A stretch of DNA of 13,230 nucleotides from Bacteroidota bacterium. Its GTDB lineage: Bacteria; Bacteroidota; Bacteroidia; Bacteroidales; CG2-30-32-10. The stretch is from positions 1-13,230 of the forward strand of contig JAAXXA010000015.1 in NCBI GenBank assembly GCA_013334735.1, given 5' to 3'. A model generated the notes under the pieces. The model was not told the origin of the DNA and did no database searches. It saw only the letters and a program-made list of their open reading frames with translations. Positions 1 through 6,957 of the stretch are shown one piece after another. The translations under genes and the position numbers were made by a program. Position 1 is the first letter of the stretch. Every line of letters starts with the position of its first letter.

Positions 1-1
1 C

Positions 2-520
2 ACTCAATCTATATGCACTACGAGCAGCGCAACCCTTTCAGGAAATAGTCCAACAGTTGGATCCGGATCATGGACAGTGGAAAGCGGTCCAAGCACATCA
101 TCCAGCCAATTTGGAAACACATCTACTCATAATACGACCTTCACTCCTGCAGGTGGAGCAGGAAACTATATAGTTCGCTGGACAATCACCAATTCACCCT
201 GTACCTCTTCTTATGCAGATGCAACCATTACAACACTTAACCCTACTACTGCCACAGTTGACTGGAACAAAAGTAACGTGCAAGAAATTACATTGAGCAC
301 TTACCGTACATTTACATTTATCAATGGAAAGAGTGGCGGTGTTTATACATTGCTGATAAACCAAAATACTTCAGGCGGCTGGACTGTTACATGGCCTGCA
401 AATATAAAATGGGCAGGTGGAATTGCGCCAACATTAAATACTACAGCTAATGCCTCTGCACAAATAAGATTTATATTTAACGGAATTAATTATTTAGAAG
501 GCGGTATCTATCAATATTAA
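2..520 (+). CDS. Secreted adhesin-like protein, 3' part (Ig/PKD-like repeat plus shared C-terminal module)
   Basis: The reading frame is open from the first bases of the window to the TAA at 518-520, so the gene begins upstream; a GTG at 77 is inside the domain and is unlikely to be the start. The first ~80 visible residues (CTTSSATLSGNSPTVGSGSW, then a TFTPAGGAGNYIVRWTI segment and a SPC motif) look like the Ig/PKD-like repeats of large Bacteroidota surface proteins, with a tryptophan in an early strand and a Tyr/Trp pair in a late strand. From residue ~85 of the visible part it switches to the C-terminal module shared by the seven secreted proteins here, ending EGGIYQY. This copy is the most divergent: INQNTSGG replaces the usual IKQDxTGG and FNG replaces YDG. 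The role is inferred as extracellular or surface; the number of repeats upstream is unknown. The next gene starts 52 bp downstream on the same strand. Confidence 0.85.
   Translation, partial: TQSICTTSSATLSGNSPTVGSGSWTVESGPSTSSSQFGNTSTHNTTFTPAGGAGNYIVRWTITNSPCTSSYADATITTLNPTTATVDWNKSNVQEITLSTYRTFTFINGKSGGVYTLLINQNTSGGWTVTWPANIKWAGGIAPTLNTTANASAQIRFIFNGINYLEGGIYQY
254..520 (+). repeat. Shared C-terminal module, copy 1
   Basis: First of seven copies of the module, coding for about 88 residues beginning TVDWNKSNVQEITL. It keeps FINGKSGGVYTL and WPANIKWAGG but has lost the KQD and YDG motifs, making it the most diverged copy. Confidence 0.85.
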
Positions 521-572
521 GAGCTAAATATTTGCTTAACCAATTTTGTAAAACCTAATAATTGAATTAATA

Positions 573-1523
573 ATGAAGACAATTGAATTATTAAAAGTTA
601 CATTTATTTTAATATTGCTTAATGGATCCCTGTTTATAAAAAGTGTTTATGCGCAATGGACATACGAACAAAAATTTAATACACTACCCGATGTAAATTT
701 AAACGGACAGGATGGCTGGTCTAAAACAAGCGAAATGGCTAATGAATTGATTGTTTCTACTGATACAGCTGCAAGATATGAAGGAGCAAAAGGTCTCCTA
801 ATTTCAGGTTATACTGTTCACCAGAGAACAATTTCTGATTTTACATCAGGAATATTATATTTCGCTTTAAAAGTTAAAACCACTAATTCTTCCGATGATG
901 GACCTCATTTTACATTAAAAAATGGGAGCAACTATATTTTTGTTATAAAATCATACATGTTAGGAGGAATCTTAAAATTACAGTATTTTAGTAATAACAC
1001 ATATACTTCTATTCAAACTATTTCAACTAATACATGGTATCTTATCGGAATTAATTTCGATGGGGCTAATCACAGATATGCATATAATATTAATAATGGC
1101 TCATGGAGCTCTTGGTTAGAAACCGGAACTCCCGGACAGACGACTGCCAACGGTATCACGATAGGTTGTGATAGTTGGGAAGGATACTTTGATTATATTA
1201 GTCCGAATTATCTTTCATATACCCCTCCTGCTCCGCCTACCCCCACTACAGTTGATTGGAATAACAGCAATGTACAGGAAATTACTTTAGCTGCCGATCG
1301 TTCCTTAGTTTTTGCAAACGGTAATAGTGGTGGACTTTATACTTTTATTATAAAACAAGATGGCACGGGCGGAAAGAATATAATATGGCCATCGAATATT
1401 GGTTGGGTTGTTGGCACAGCGCCAACGCTAACAGCCACTCCAAATGCTATTGATATTATTAAATTTGTGTATGACGGATCCCATTATTTAGCAACAGGAG
1501 TAACTTTAGATATTAGATATTAG
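573..1523 (+). CDS. Secreted jellyroll (concanavalin-like) protein with shared C-terminal module
   Basis: The 316-residue product has a clear Sec signal peptide (MKTIELLK, hydrophobic core, VYA cleavage before Q28). Residues ~28-216 form a beta-rich domain (FNTL, LNGQDGW, YEGAKG, then WYLIGINFD and GYFDYISP) that I read as a concanavalin/LamG-like jellyroll, mostly by pattern. A Pro/Thr-rich linker (PPAPPTPTT) leads to the shared C-terminal module at 226-316. The start is supported by alignment with the paralogue at 6958, whose signal peptide and first ~45 mature residues are closely similar (QWTYEQKFNTL is identical). This is the shortest complete family member: one N-terminal domain plus the module. 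There is no lipobox and no type IX C-terminal signature. Binding of a polysaccharide or protein is an inference; no ligand is indicated. A 10-bp direct repeat (AATTGAATTA at 560-569 and 581-590) flanks the start codon, significance unknown. Confidence 0.88.
   Translation: MKTIELLKVTFILILLNGSLFIKSVYAQWTYEQKFNTLPDVNLNGQDGWSKTSEMANELIVSTDTAARYEGAKGLLISGYTVHQRTISDFTSGILYFALKVKTTNSSDDGPHFTLKNGSNYIFVIKSYMLGGILKLQYFSNNTYTSIQTISTNTWYLIGINFDGANHRYAYNINNGSWSSWLETGTPGQTTANGITIGCDSWEGYFDYISPNYLSYTPPAPPTPTTVDWNNSNVQEITLAADRSLVFANGNSGGLYTFIIKQDGTGGKNIIWPSNIGWVVGTAPTLTATPNAIDIIKFVYDGSHYLATGVTLDIRY
1248..1523 (+). repeat. Shared C-terminal module, copy 2
   Basis: Codes for residues 226-316 of the 573 gene. 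Over its first 72 bp it matches copy 3 (from 4730) at 68 positions, although xseA and xseB lie between the two. It ends LDIRY. Confidence 0.9.
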
Positions 1524-1542
1524 TATTTTAAAAAAAACATCA

Positions 1543-1550
1543 TATCTTTG
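1543..1550 (+). promoter_or_regulatory. Bacteroidota-type -7 element upstream of xseA
   Basis: TATCTTTG fits the Bacteroidetes sigma-A -7 consensus TAnnTTTG and lies 37 bp before the xseA ATG. No clear TTG -33 element is found at the usual distance; the upstream DNA is A/T-rich and includes the end of the preceding gene. It suggests xseAB are transcribed separately from the secreted-protein genes. Confidence 0.5.
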
Positions 1551-1587
1551 AGCAACTCGATATCAAACATATTCGAATAGCCAATAA

Positions 1588-2739
1588 ATGATCAAACCTA
1601 TTAAACTTTCCGAATTAGTTGATGAAATACAGGATGCAATTCAAAATCGATTTGCAGGTGAAACTTTTTGGATAACAGCCGAAATAACTGATGTAAAAAA
1701 ACAAACAGACAAACGGTGGTGTTTCCTAAAATTTATAGAAAAAGAAGGCAGTTCTATTACCACCGAAATAAAAGCAGTATTTTGGTCGAACACATTTTAT
1801 AATATCGAGAATTTCGAAAAATTTAGTGGTCAATCATTTTCAAATGGGCTTGAAATAACATGTAATGTAAGAGTACGCTTTCATAAACGCTTTGGAATAG
1901 ACCTTGAAGTTTTGGAAATAGATAACACTTACGCGCTTGGAAAATTAGAAGTAGAAAAACAACAAACCCTTGATCGTTTGGTGAAAGAAAATCCCGGTTT
2001 TATTCATATCGAAGATGGTCAGTATTTCACTAAAAATCAGACATTGCAATTACCAATCGTTTTGCAACGAATTGCACTGGTAACAGCGCCTAACTCTGAT
2101 GGCCAAAGAGATTTTAAACAAGAAATCGAAAATAATCAATATGATTACAAAATATTAATTACTGAATTTTTAACACAAATACAGGGCGACAATTCAAGTG
2201 GATTAATTTATAATCAGTTAAAATTAATTGAAACGCATAAAGAAAGTTTTGATTTGGTTGTAATTGTTCGCGGAGGTGGCTCGCAAACTGATTTTAAACC
2301 ATTCGACGATTACGAACTTTCAAAATACGTAGCTTCATTTCCATTACCGGTGTTCACAGGAATAGGACACGACAGAAACACAAGCATTGTTGACCTTATG
2401 GCAAGACATTACAAAACTCCTACAAAAGTTGCAACTAAAATAATTGACCATAATTTTAATTTCGAAAATGAAATTCTTTTATTGAAAGAAAGATTATTTG
2501 ATATTACAAAAGATATTCTTAAAAGCGCTAAAGATAATTTACAAAACTTAAAACGGACTGTAAAAGCTTACAGTCCTTCTACAATATTAAATAAAGGTTA
2601 TGCAATAATTACAAGCAATGGCAAAATAATAATTAATCCCTGTGATATAAAAACCGATACAGAAATTAAAACTATTTTGAAAGATGAATTAATTCATAGC
2701 AATGTTACTAAAAAAACAAAAAATGAACTTGACATATAG
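1588..2739 (+). CDS. xseA: Exodeoxyribonuclease VII large subunit
   Basis: Exonuclease VII degrades single-stranded DNA from either end to oligonucleotides in DNA repair; XseA is the catalytic subunit and binds several copies of XseB. The 383-residue product starts with an OB-fold nucleic-acid-binding domain (SELVDEIQDAIQNRF, WITAEITDVK, roughly residues 5-115). The catalytic domain follows, with RGGGS at 228-232 and GIGHDRNTSIVD from 258, equivalent to the RGGGS and GIGHE-type motifs of the family, then TPTKVA. A helical region comes next, and the C-terminal family motif AYSPSTILNKGYAI is present. It is shorter than the E. coli protein (about 456 residues), mainly through a short coiled-coil arm, which I believe is usual in Bacteroidota. 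The cytoplasmic product is functionally unrelated to its secreted neighbours. Its 3' end overlaps xseB, implying co-transcription and translational coupling. Confidence 0.96.
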   Translation: MIKPIKLSELVDEIQDAIQNRFAGETFWITAEITDVKKQTDKRWCFLKFIEKEGSSITTEIKAVFWSNTFYNIENFEKFSGQSFSNGLEITCNVRVRFHKRFGIDLEVLEIDNTYALGKLEVEKQQTLDRLVKENPGFIHIEDGQYFTKNQTLQLPIVLQRIALVTAPNSDGQRDFKQEIENNQYDYKILITEFLTQIQGDNSSGLIYNQLKLIETHKESFDLVVIVRGGGSQTDFKPFDDYELSKYVASFPLPVFTGIGHDRNTSIVDLMARHYKTPTKVATKIIDHNFNFENEILLLKERLFDITKDILKSAKDNLQNLKRTVKAYSPSTILNKGYAIITSNGKIIINPCDIKTDTEIKTILKDELIHSNVTKKTKNELDI

Positions 2740-2935
2740 TAAAGCATATACCGAGCTTTCAAAACTTGTTGAACAAATTGAAGACGATAAAATTCAGTTG
2801 GATACCCTCGCCGACAAAGTAAGGCAAGCAAAAGAACTTATCGAATTTTGTGAAACCCGCCTGCGTGTTATAGATTGCAATATTAATAGTGTGTTAACTG
2901 AAAAAAAATCTAATGCAAGGAAGAAGGATTCTTAA
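2723..2935 (+). CDS. xseB: Exodeoxyribonuclease VII small subunit
   Basis: XseB is the small helical regulatory subunit that binds the arm of XseA and is needed for exonuclease VII activity. The product from the ATG at 2723 is 70 residues, a normal XseB size. It shows the family pattern: LTYSKAYTELSKLVEQIEDD in the first helix, then LDTLADKVRQAKELIEFCE with the typical hydrophobic spacing, and a charged tail ending in KKDS. An in-frame ATG at 2702 would add seven residues (MLLKKQK), but family members usually begin just before the L-T/S-Y/F-xx-A segment, so 2723 is preferred. With this start it overlaps xseA by 17 bp in the +1 frame, as expected for a coupled pair. No hairpin terminator is evident after it. 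Confidence 0.93.
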   Translation: MNLTYSKAYTELSKLVEQIEDDKIQLDTLADKVRQAKELIEFCETRLRVIDCNINSVLTEKKSNARKKDS

Positions 2936-3029
2936 TAAAATTAAAATAATATCGATGCAATAAAGAAAATTCATATATCTATGTCTATTTTAGGTTAGAA
3001 ATATTTTACTTTCTTATCATAAAATTTAT

Positions 3030-3037
3030 TATATTTG
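3030..3037 (+). promoter_or_regulatory. Bacteroidota-type -7 element upstream of the 3065 gene
   Basis: TATATTTG matches TAnnTTTG and lies 27 bp before the ATG at 3065, in the 129-bp gap after xseB. No good TTG lies at the -33 distance, so the call rests on the -7 match and its position. It would start transcription of the five-gene downstream series. Confidence 0.5.
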
Positions 3038-3064
3038 CAATGGAATAATATTAAATATAGATAA

Positions 3065-5002
3065 ATGGAAAAAATTACATACTCCGTTTTTGGCGGATTG
3101 TTTATCGCATTATTTGGAATTTTGAACCAAACAATTGCTACGAATCCCCCTACCTTTCTTTACGTTGGCTACCCGAGCGCCCAATCAGGCTCCGCCAATC
3201 CTACGAACTTTAACTACTCCACGCCTTTCTTCTCTGCCATTAACAATAACGGGGAAGCTGCTACAAAGTATCTGATTGAACTCACTCTAGCTTCTGACGT
3301 ATCCTTCGCTTCCCCTATTTGGAATTCAGGAAGCGTGAACATGACCTCGACTGCAGACGGTGCACGTTGCCCCGACATTTTCTACGGTGGTTCCACCCTG
3401 CTGCAACCCGGAACGAACTATATCTGGAAGATACATTTCTATGGGACTACCAATGGGTGGGGTTTGGGACCCACCGTGCCGGCTACGATAGGAATGGCGA
3501 CCGGCGCTTTAACTGCCAGATTTTATTCCGGTGTTGGAAACGGGTATGCTAATGATTGGGGTTATTCAACTTGGGATGGCGCTCACGATGCGCTTTCAGG
3601 CATTGGTATAGGTCAAGAAGATTTATTTAAAGCATATAGCCATAAAGCTGACCAAGGATTTTATTTTATTAGAAGTTTTTTTCCCTTTTATACCGCCTAT
3701 TTACCTGACGATGCCACCTATATTTCTGCAACATTTAATGCTTATATAACTGGTAAAATTAATAGTGATAATGACGGTGATGATTGGATAAACATTATAG
3801 GTCAAACTACTCAAGCAAGTTTTAGCGCTTTGGAAGTTAGTGATTTTGACCAATGCGGTGCGGTAAATAATCCAACAGAAGGGGCAACCAGAATTGATAT
3901 AGGAAATATACTGATTAATGATTGGAAAGTTTGGACATTAAACCCAACCGGGTTAAGTTGGATTTCCAAAACCGGTTATACTGCATTAGGCATGAGGGAG
4001 GGGCACGATTGCATTGACTCCCCAATAGTTGGTTCAGGTGAGTATTCTAGTGGTATAGATGGAAGGTCATCTTATTATACAGGTATAACTTACGACCCTT
4101 ATTTAAGCGTTACATATACCATCCCCTGTACAGCACCTACTATTTCAACCCACCCAACATCGCCTGCTTCCATTTGTTCGGGAGGTAGCGCAAACATCAC
4201 GGGTTTGGTTGCAGCAGGCACTGCTACCTTGAGTTACCAATGGAAATATAACAGCGCGGATGTTTCTGATGGAACACCGGCAGGAGCTACATATACAAAT
4301 CAAACGACTGTAACAATGACAGTGAGCGGAATAACCGGTGCAGGCAGTTACCAATATAGTTGTTATGTATCAAATGGCTGTGGAAATATTACAAGCAATA
4401 CTGCCACTGTAACAGTGCATCCCATTTTCACCGCAGGAAGCATCCTGACTACAGGAGAAACAATTAATAATAATGGCAATCCCGGATTGATAGGTAGTTC
4501 AACCGTTGCAAGCGGAGGCGATGAAACGATTTCTTACCAATGGCAAATCAGCACAACAAGTTCATCAACCGGCTTTGGTGATATTTCGGGGGCAACTTCT
4601 GCAAGCTATGATCCACCGAGCGGACTGACTGCAACCACATGGTATCGCCGCCAGGCAAAGGATGGCGCTTGCAATACAAGTTTTACAGCATCATCAGGGG
4701 TATGGCTGGTTATGGTTGCTACCCCAGCCACAGTTGATTGGAATAACAGCAATGTGCAGGAAATTACTTTAGCCGCTGATCGTTCCTTAATTTTTGCAAA
4801 CGGAAAAAGTGGAGGAGTTTATACTTTTATTATAAAACAGGATGCTACAGGTGGCAAAACTATTATATGGCCTACGGATGTTAAATGGGTTGACAGCTCA
4901 ACGCCAACACTTTCACCAACAGGCAATACCGTTGATATTATAAAATTTGTATATGACGGAATCAATTATTTTGAAACAGGAAGGGCATTAAATATTCATT
5001 AA
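3065..5002 (+). CDS. Secreted multidomain protein: FN3-like, DNRLRE-like, two Ig-like domains, shared C-terminal module
   Basis: The 645-residue protein has a Sec signal peptide ending QTIA (residues 1-25). Residues ~28-145 are FN3-like (TPFFSAINNNGEA, SFASPIWNSGS, CPDIFYGGSTLLQPGTNYIW), typical of FN3 modules in bacterial and archaeal surface proteins. Residues ~148-352 resemble the DNRLRE/disaggregatase-related family (ISATFNAYI, WISKTGYTALGMREGHD, YDPYLSVTYTI), known from cell-surface and carbohydrate-associated proteins. Two Ig/PKD-like domains follow at ~355-452 (SYQWKYN, SYQYSCYVSNGC) and ~453-552 (SYQWQIS, TWYRRQAKDGAC), then the shared module at 556-645. No catalytic residues are recognised. 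The signal peptide, FN3-like and DNRLRE-like parts are paralogous to the genes at 8648 and 10914. The FN3-like region (about 50-57% GC in sampled 60-bp blocks) is much richer in GC than the DNRLRE-like region (about 27-33%). An extracellular adhesin-like role is inferred. Confidence 0.9.
   Translation: MEKITYSVFGGLFIALFGILNQTIATNPPTFLYVGYPSAQSGSANPTNFNYSTPFFSAINNNGEAATKYLIELTLASDVSFASPIWNSGSVNMTSTADGARCPDIFYGGSTLLQPGTNYIWKIHFYGTTNGWGLGPTVPATIGMATGALTARFYSGVGNGYANDWGYSTWDGAHDALSGIGIGQEDLFKAYSHKADQGFYFIRSFFPFYTAYLPDDATYISATFNAYITGKINSDNDGDDWINIIGQTTQASFSALEVSDFDQCGAVNNPTEGATRIDIGNILINDWKVWTLNPTGLSWISKTGYTALGMREGHDCIDSPIVGSGEYSSGIDGRSSYYTGITYDPYLSVTYTIPCTAPTISTHPTSPASICSGGSANITGLVAAGTATLSYQWKYNSADVSDGTPAGATYTNQTTVTMTVSGITGAGSYQYSCYVSNGCGNITSNTATVTVHPIFTAGSILTTGETINNNGNPGLIGSSTVASGGDETISYQWQISTTSSSTGFGDISGATSASYDPPSGLTATTWYRRQAKDGACNTSFTASSGVWLVMVATPATVDWNNSNVQEITLAADRSLIFANGKSGGVYTFIIKQDATGGKTIIWPTDVKWVDSSTPTLSPTGNTVDIIKFVYDGINYFETGRALNIH
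3130..3500 (+). repeat. FN3-like module shared by three paralogues, copy 1
   Basis: This segment recurs in the genes at 8648 (split, 8760-8810 and 9291-9600) and 10914 (10990-11345). Key shared words are GYPSAQSG, NPTNF, PFFSAINNNGEA, CPDIFY and GTNYIW. Its GC content is clearly above that of the downstream modules. Confidence 0.7.
4730..5002 (+). repeat. Shared C-terminal module, copy 3
   Basis: Codes for residues 556-645 of the 3065 gene. All core motifs are present, with KWVDSS and ETGRALNIH at the end, the same ending type as copy 7 (KWVDSS, ETGRSLNIW). Confidence 0.9.
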
Positions 5003-5127
5003 TAAAATATTTTAAAAAAAATCTATTGACTTTAATCGAAATATTTTTCCATAATCACAAATTTATTTTGTGAATAATATTCAAAAAAACAAAGAATAAC
5101 TGATGGTTAAATTTTAAAATTAAAATC

Positions 5128-6876
5128 ATGAAAAAAATTAAATCAATTTTTGTCCTGAATATGCCTACCCGTCAACTGTCGTTGTCGAAGTATGCATTCT
5201 ACATCTTCTTCACTTTTCACTTTTCACTTTTCACTTTTAGCTGTTTATCGCAGTCATGCCAGTCGATTTCTTTTAATGGCTCTTCTCAATACACTTATAT
5301 AGCAAATAATCCTTCTATAAGCATTACTGGGGATTTTAGTTTAGAAGCATGGATAAATTCAAATAACACACCTACTGATGAGGAAAGATTTATAGCGAAA
5401 TGTGATGGTGGCTGGAACGGATTTTCATTTATTCTTTATAACTCATCAGGGAAAAATTATGTTCAGGCAAACTATGTATCTGGAACAGGTATTTACACTG
5501 GGTCGTATTGCGAAATTACACTAACTCCGGGAACTTGGTATCATGTTGCAGCGACTGCAGATGTTTCAGATAAAAACATTAAAATATATATCAATGGAAT
5601 TGAACAATCAGTAACAAACATCACAACAGGAGCAACTTCTGTTCTCAATGCAGGTGATTTAGTAATTGGTAGGTTTGCCGGTTCGAATATCAGATTTTTC
5701 GATGGCTTAATGGACGATGTTAGAATTTGGAATGTTATTAGGACATCTTCTGAAATAACCGATAATTATGATAAAGAATTAGCAGGAAATGAATCAGGTT
5801 TGGTTGCCTATTATAAATTTAACAATTCCTATCTTGATGAAACTTCTAATAATAATGATTTAACTGCAGTAAGTTCTCCAACTTTTTCAACCAATGTACC
5901 TTTCATCTGTACACCTGCTATCCAGGCAAGCAGTTTAACTTTCTCAAGCGTGCAATCTTGCGGGCTGGTTTTGGGCTGGACAAGGGGAGATGGTAGCAAT
6001 TGCGCTGTATTTATGCATGCAGGTATTACGGGAACCGCAGCGCCTGAGGATGGAACAACCTATACTGCAAATACTGTTTTCGGAAACAGTGGTTCCCAAA
6101 TAGGTTCTACCGGCTGGTATTGTGTTTATAACGGCACAGAAACTAATGTAGCCGTTAACGGTTTGACTGCGGCTACTACATATAGGGTTCATGTATGCGA
6201 ATATAATGGTTCTGCCGGTTCGGAAAAATACCTTACCACTTCTGCTACCGATAATCCTAAAAATCAGGCGACAACTACAATAAGTTATGGCACAGTAGGC
6301 AGCGGAGATCAAATAGCATGCAGCTCCGGTTTTACACCAAACAATATGAGTGTAATAGGAGCAAGCGGCTCCGGTTCATTTAGCTACCAATGGTATTCGC
6401 AAAGCGGTATAGTTTCTTGTCCAAGCGGATCAACCATCGGAGCATGGACGACACTAGGTTCATCAAACGGTGCAAATACAGAAACATATACTCCTGCAAG
6501 TAACATAACAGCATCTACAAGCTATGCGTGCTTTGTAACTCCCGGAGGCTCGCCTACCTGCAGCACAGCAACCTGGGCAAGCAGTTGCAGGCAAATTACG
6601 CTAACAGCTCCTACCCCCGCCACAGTTGATTGGAACAACAGCAATGTGCAGGAGATTACTTTATCTGCCTGTCGTTCTTTAACATTTATTAATGGCAAGA
6701 GTGGAGGTGTTTACAAATTGATTATAAAACAAGATGCCACAGGCGGTAGGTTAGTCACTTGGCCCTCAGATGTAAAATGGACAAGTGTTGACATAGCCCC
6801 AACATTAACAGTAACACCAAGTGTAGTTAACATAGTGAAATTTATTTACGATGGCACTAGCTATTTAGGGTATTAG
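5128..6876 (+). CDS. Secreted LamG-like protein with FN3-like and Ig-like domains and shared C-terminal module
   Basis: The 582-residue product begins with an unusually long signal region of about 42 residues; a second in-frame ATG at 5161 could also be the start. The hydrophobic stretch is encoded partly by four CACTTTT repeats. Residues ~43-235 are a LamG-like (Laminin_G_3 type) jellyroll: SISFNGSSQYTYI, DFSLEAWI, GTWYHVAATAD, IKIYINGIEQ, FDGLMDDVRIWN and LVAYYKFNN are classic for this fold, which binds glycans or proteins. Residues ~265-375 are an FN3-like domain of a common Bacteroidota type (STGWYCVYNGT, TTYRVHVCEYNG, GSEKYLTT), and ~376-493 are Ig-like (SYQWYSQSG, ATWASSC). The shared module is at 499-582, with a short tail ending YLGY. 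The FN3-Ig part is almost repeated in the next gene. There is no canonical lipobox: the cysteine after TFS is a poor match. An extracellular binding role is inferred. Confidence 0.9.
   Translation: MKKIKSIFVLNMPTRQLSLSKYAFYIFFTFHFSLFTFSCLSQSCQSISFNGSSQYTYIANNPSISITGDFSLEAWINSNNTPTDEERFIAKCDGGWNGFSFILYNSSGKNYVQANYVSGTGIYTGSYCEITLTPGTWYHVAATADVSDKNIKIYINGIEQSVTNITTGATSVLNAGDLVIGRFAGSNIRFFDGLMDDVRIWNVIRTSSEITDNYDKELAGNESGLVAYYKFNNSYLDETSNNNDLTAVSSPTFSTNVPFICTPAIQASSLTFSSVQSCGLVLGWTRGDGSNCAVFMHAGITGTAAPEDGTTYTANTVFGNSGSQIGSTGWYCVYNGTETNVAVNGLTAATTYRVHVCEYNGSAGSEKYLTTSATDNPKNQATTTISYGTVGSGDQIACSSGFTPNNMSVIGASGSGSFSYQWYSQSGIVSCPSGSTIGAWTTLGSSNGANTETYTPASNITASTSYACFVTPGGSPTCSTATWASSCRQITLTAPTPATVDWNNSNVQEITLSACRSLTFINGKSGGVYKLIIKQDATGGRLVTWPSDVKWTSVDIAPTLTVTPSVVNIVKFIYDGTSYLGY
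5211..5238 (+). repeat. Heptanucleotide tandem repeat (CACTTTT x4) inside a signal-peptide region
   Basis: Four perfect, head-to-tail copies of CACTTTT lie in the coding sequence of the 5128 gene, encoding part of the hydrophobic core (FTFHFSLFTF). Because the unit is 7 bp, loss or gain of one or two units shifts the frame, while three units restore it. Such repeats can mediate phase variation of surface proteins by slipped-strand mispairing; four units is short for a highly active locus. Confidence 0.9.
5922..6597 (+). repeat. FN3-like plus Ig-like block, copy A
   Basis: Long dispersed direct repeat with the block at 7626-8310 in the next gene. DNA similarity is high across most of its length, for example around 6060-6130 versus 7770-7850, and falls at both ends. 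This marks a duplicated two-domain cassette. Confidence 0.8.
6622..6876 (+). repeat. Shared C-terminal module, copy 4
   Basis: Codes for residues 499-582 of the 5128 gene. It is the shortest copy, ending YDGTSYLGY without the tail found in copies 2, 3, 5 and 7. It carries a cysteine (SACRS) shared in position with copy 7. Confidence 0.9.
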
Positions 6877-6957
6877 ACAGTTATTTATGGGAAAACCAAT
6901 TATATAGTTTATCTATCAGCATTGGATAATAAATATATGATAACAAATAAAATGAAA

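Noticed and set aside
2709..2729. A-rich runs in the xseA/xseB overlap as a possible slippery site for frameshifting
   Set aside because: Both genes have complete families and their own start and stop codons; ordinary translational coupling explains the overlap.
5026..5055. TTGACT and CATAAT separated by 18 bp, resembling an E. coli-type promoter before the 5128 gene
   Set aside because: The primary sigma factor of Bacteroidota does not use this consensus, and the match is likely by chance. A near TAnnTTTG element (TTATTTTG at 5063-5070) is also imperfect.
5944..6312. Minus-strand open frame of 122 codons
   Set aside because: It is antisense to the FN3-like domain of the 5128 gene, with a composition typical of the reverse complement of Ser/Thr/Gly-rich coding DNA.
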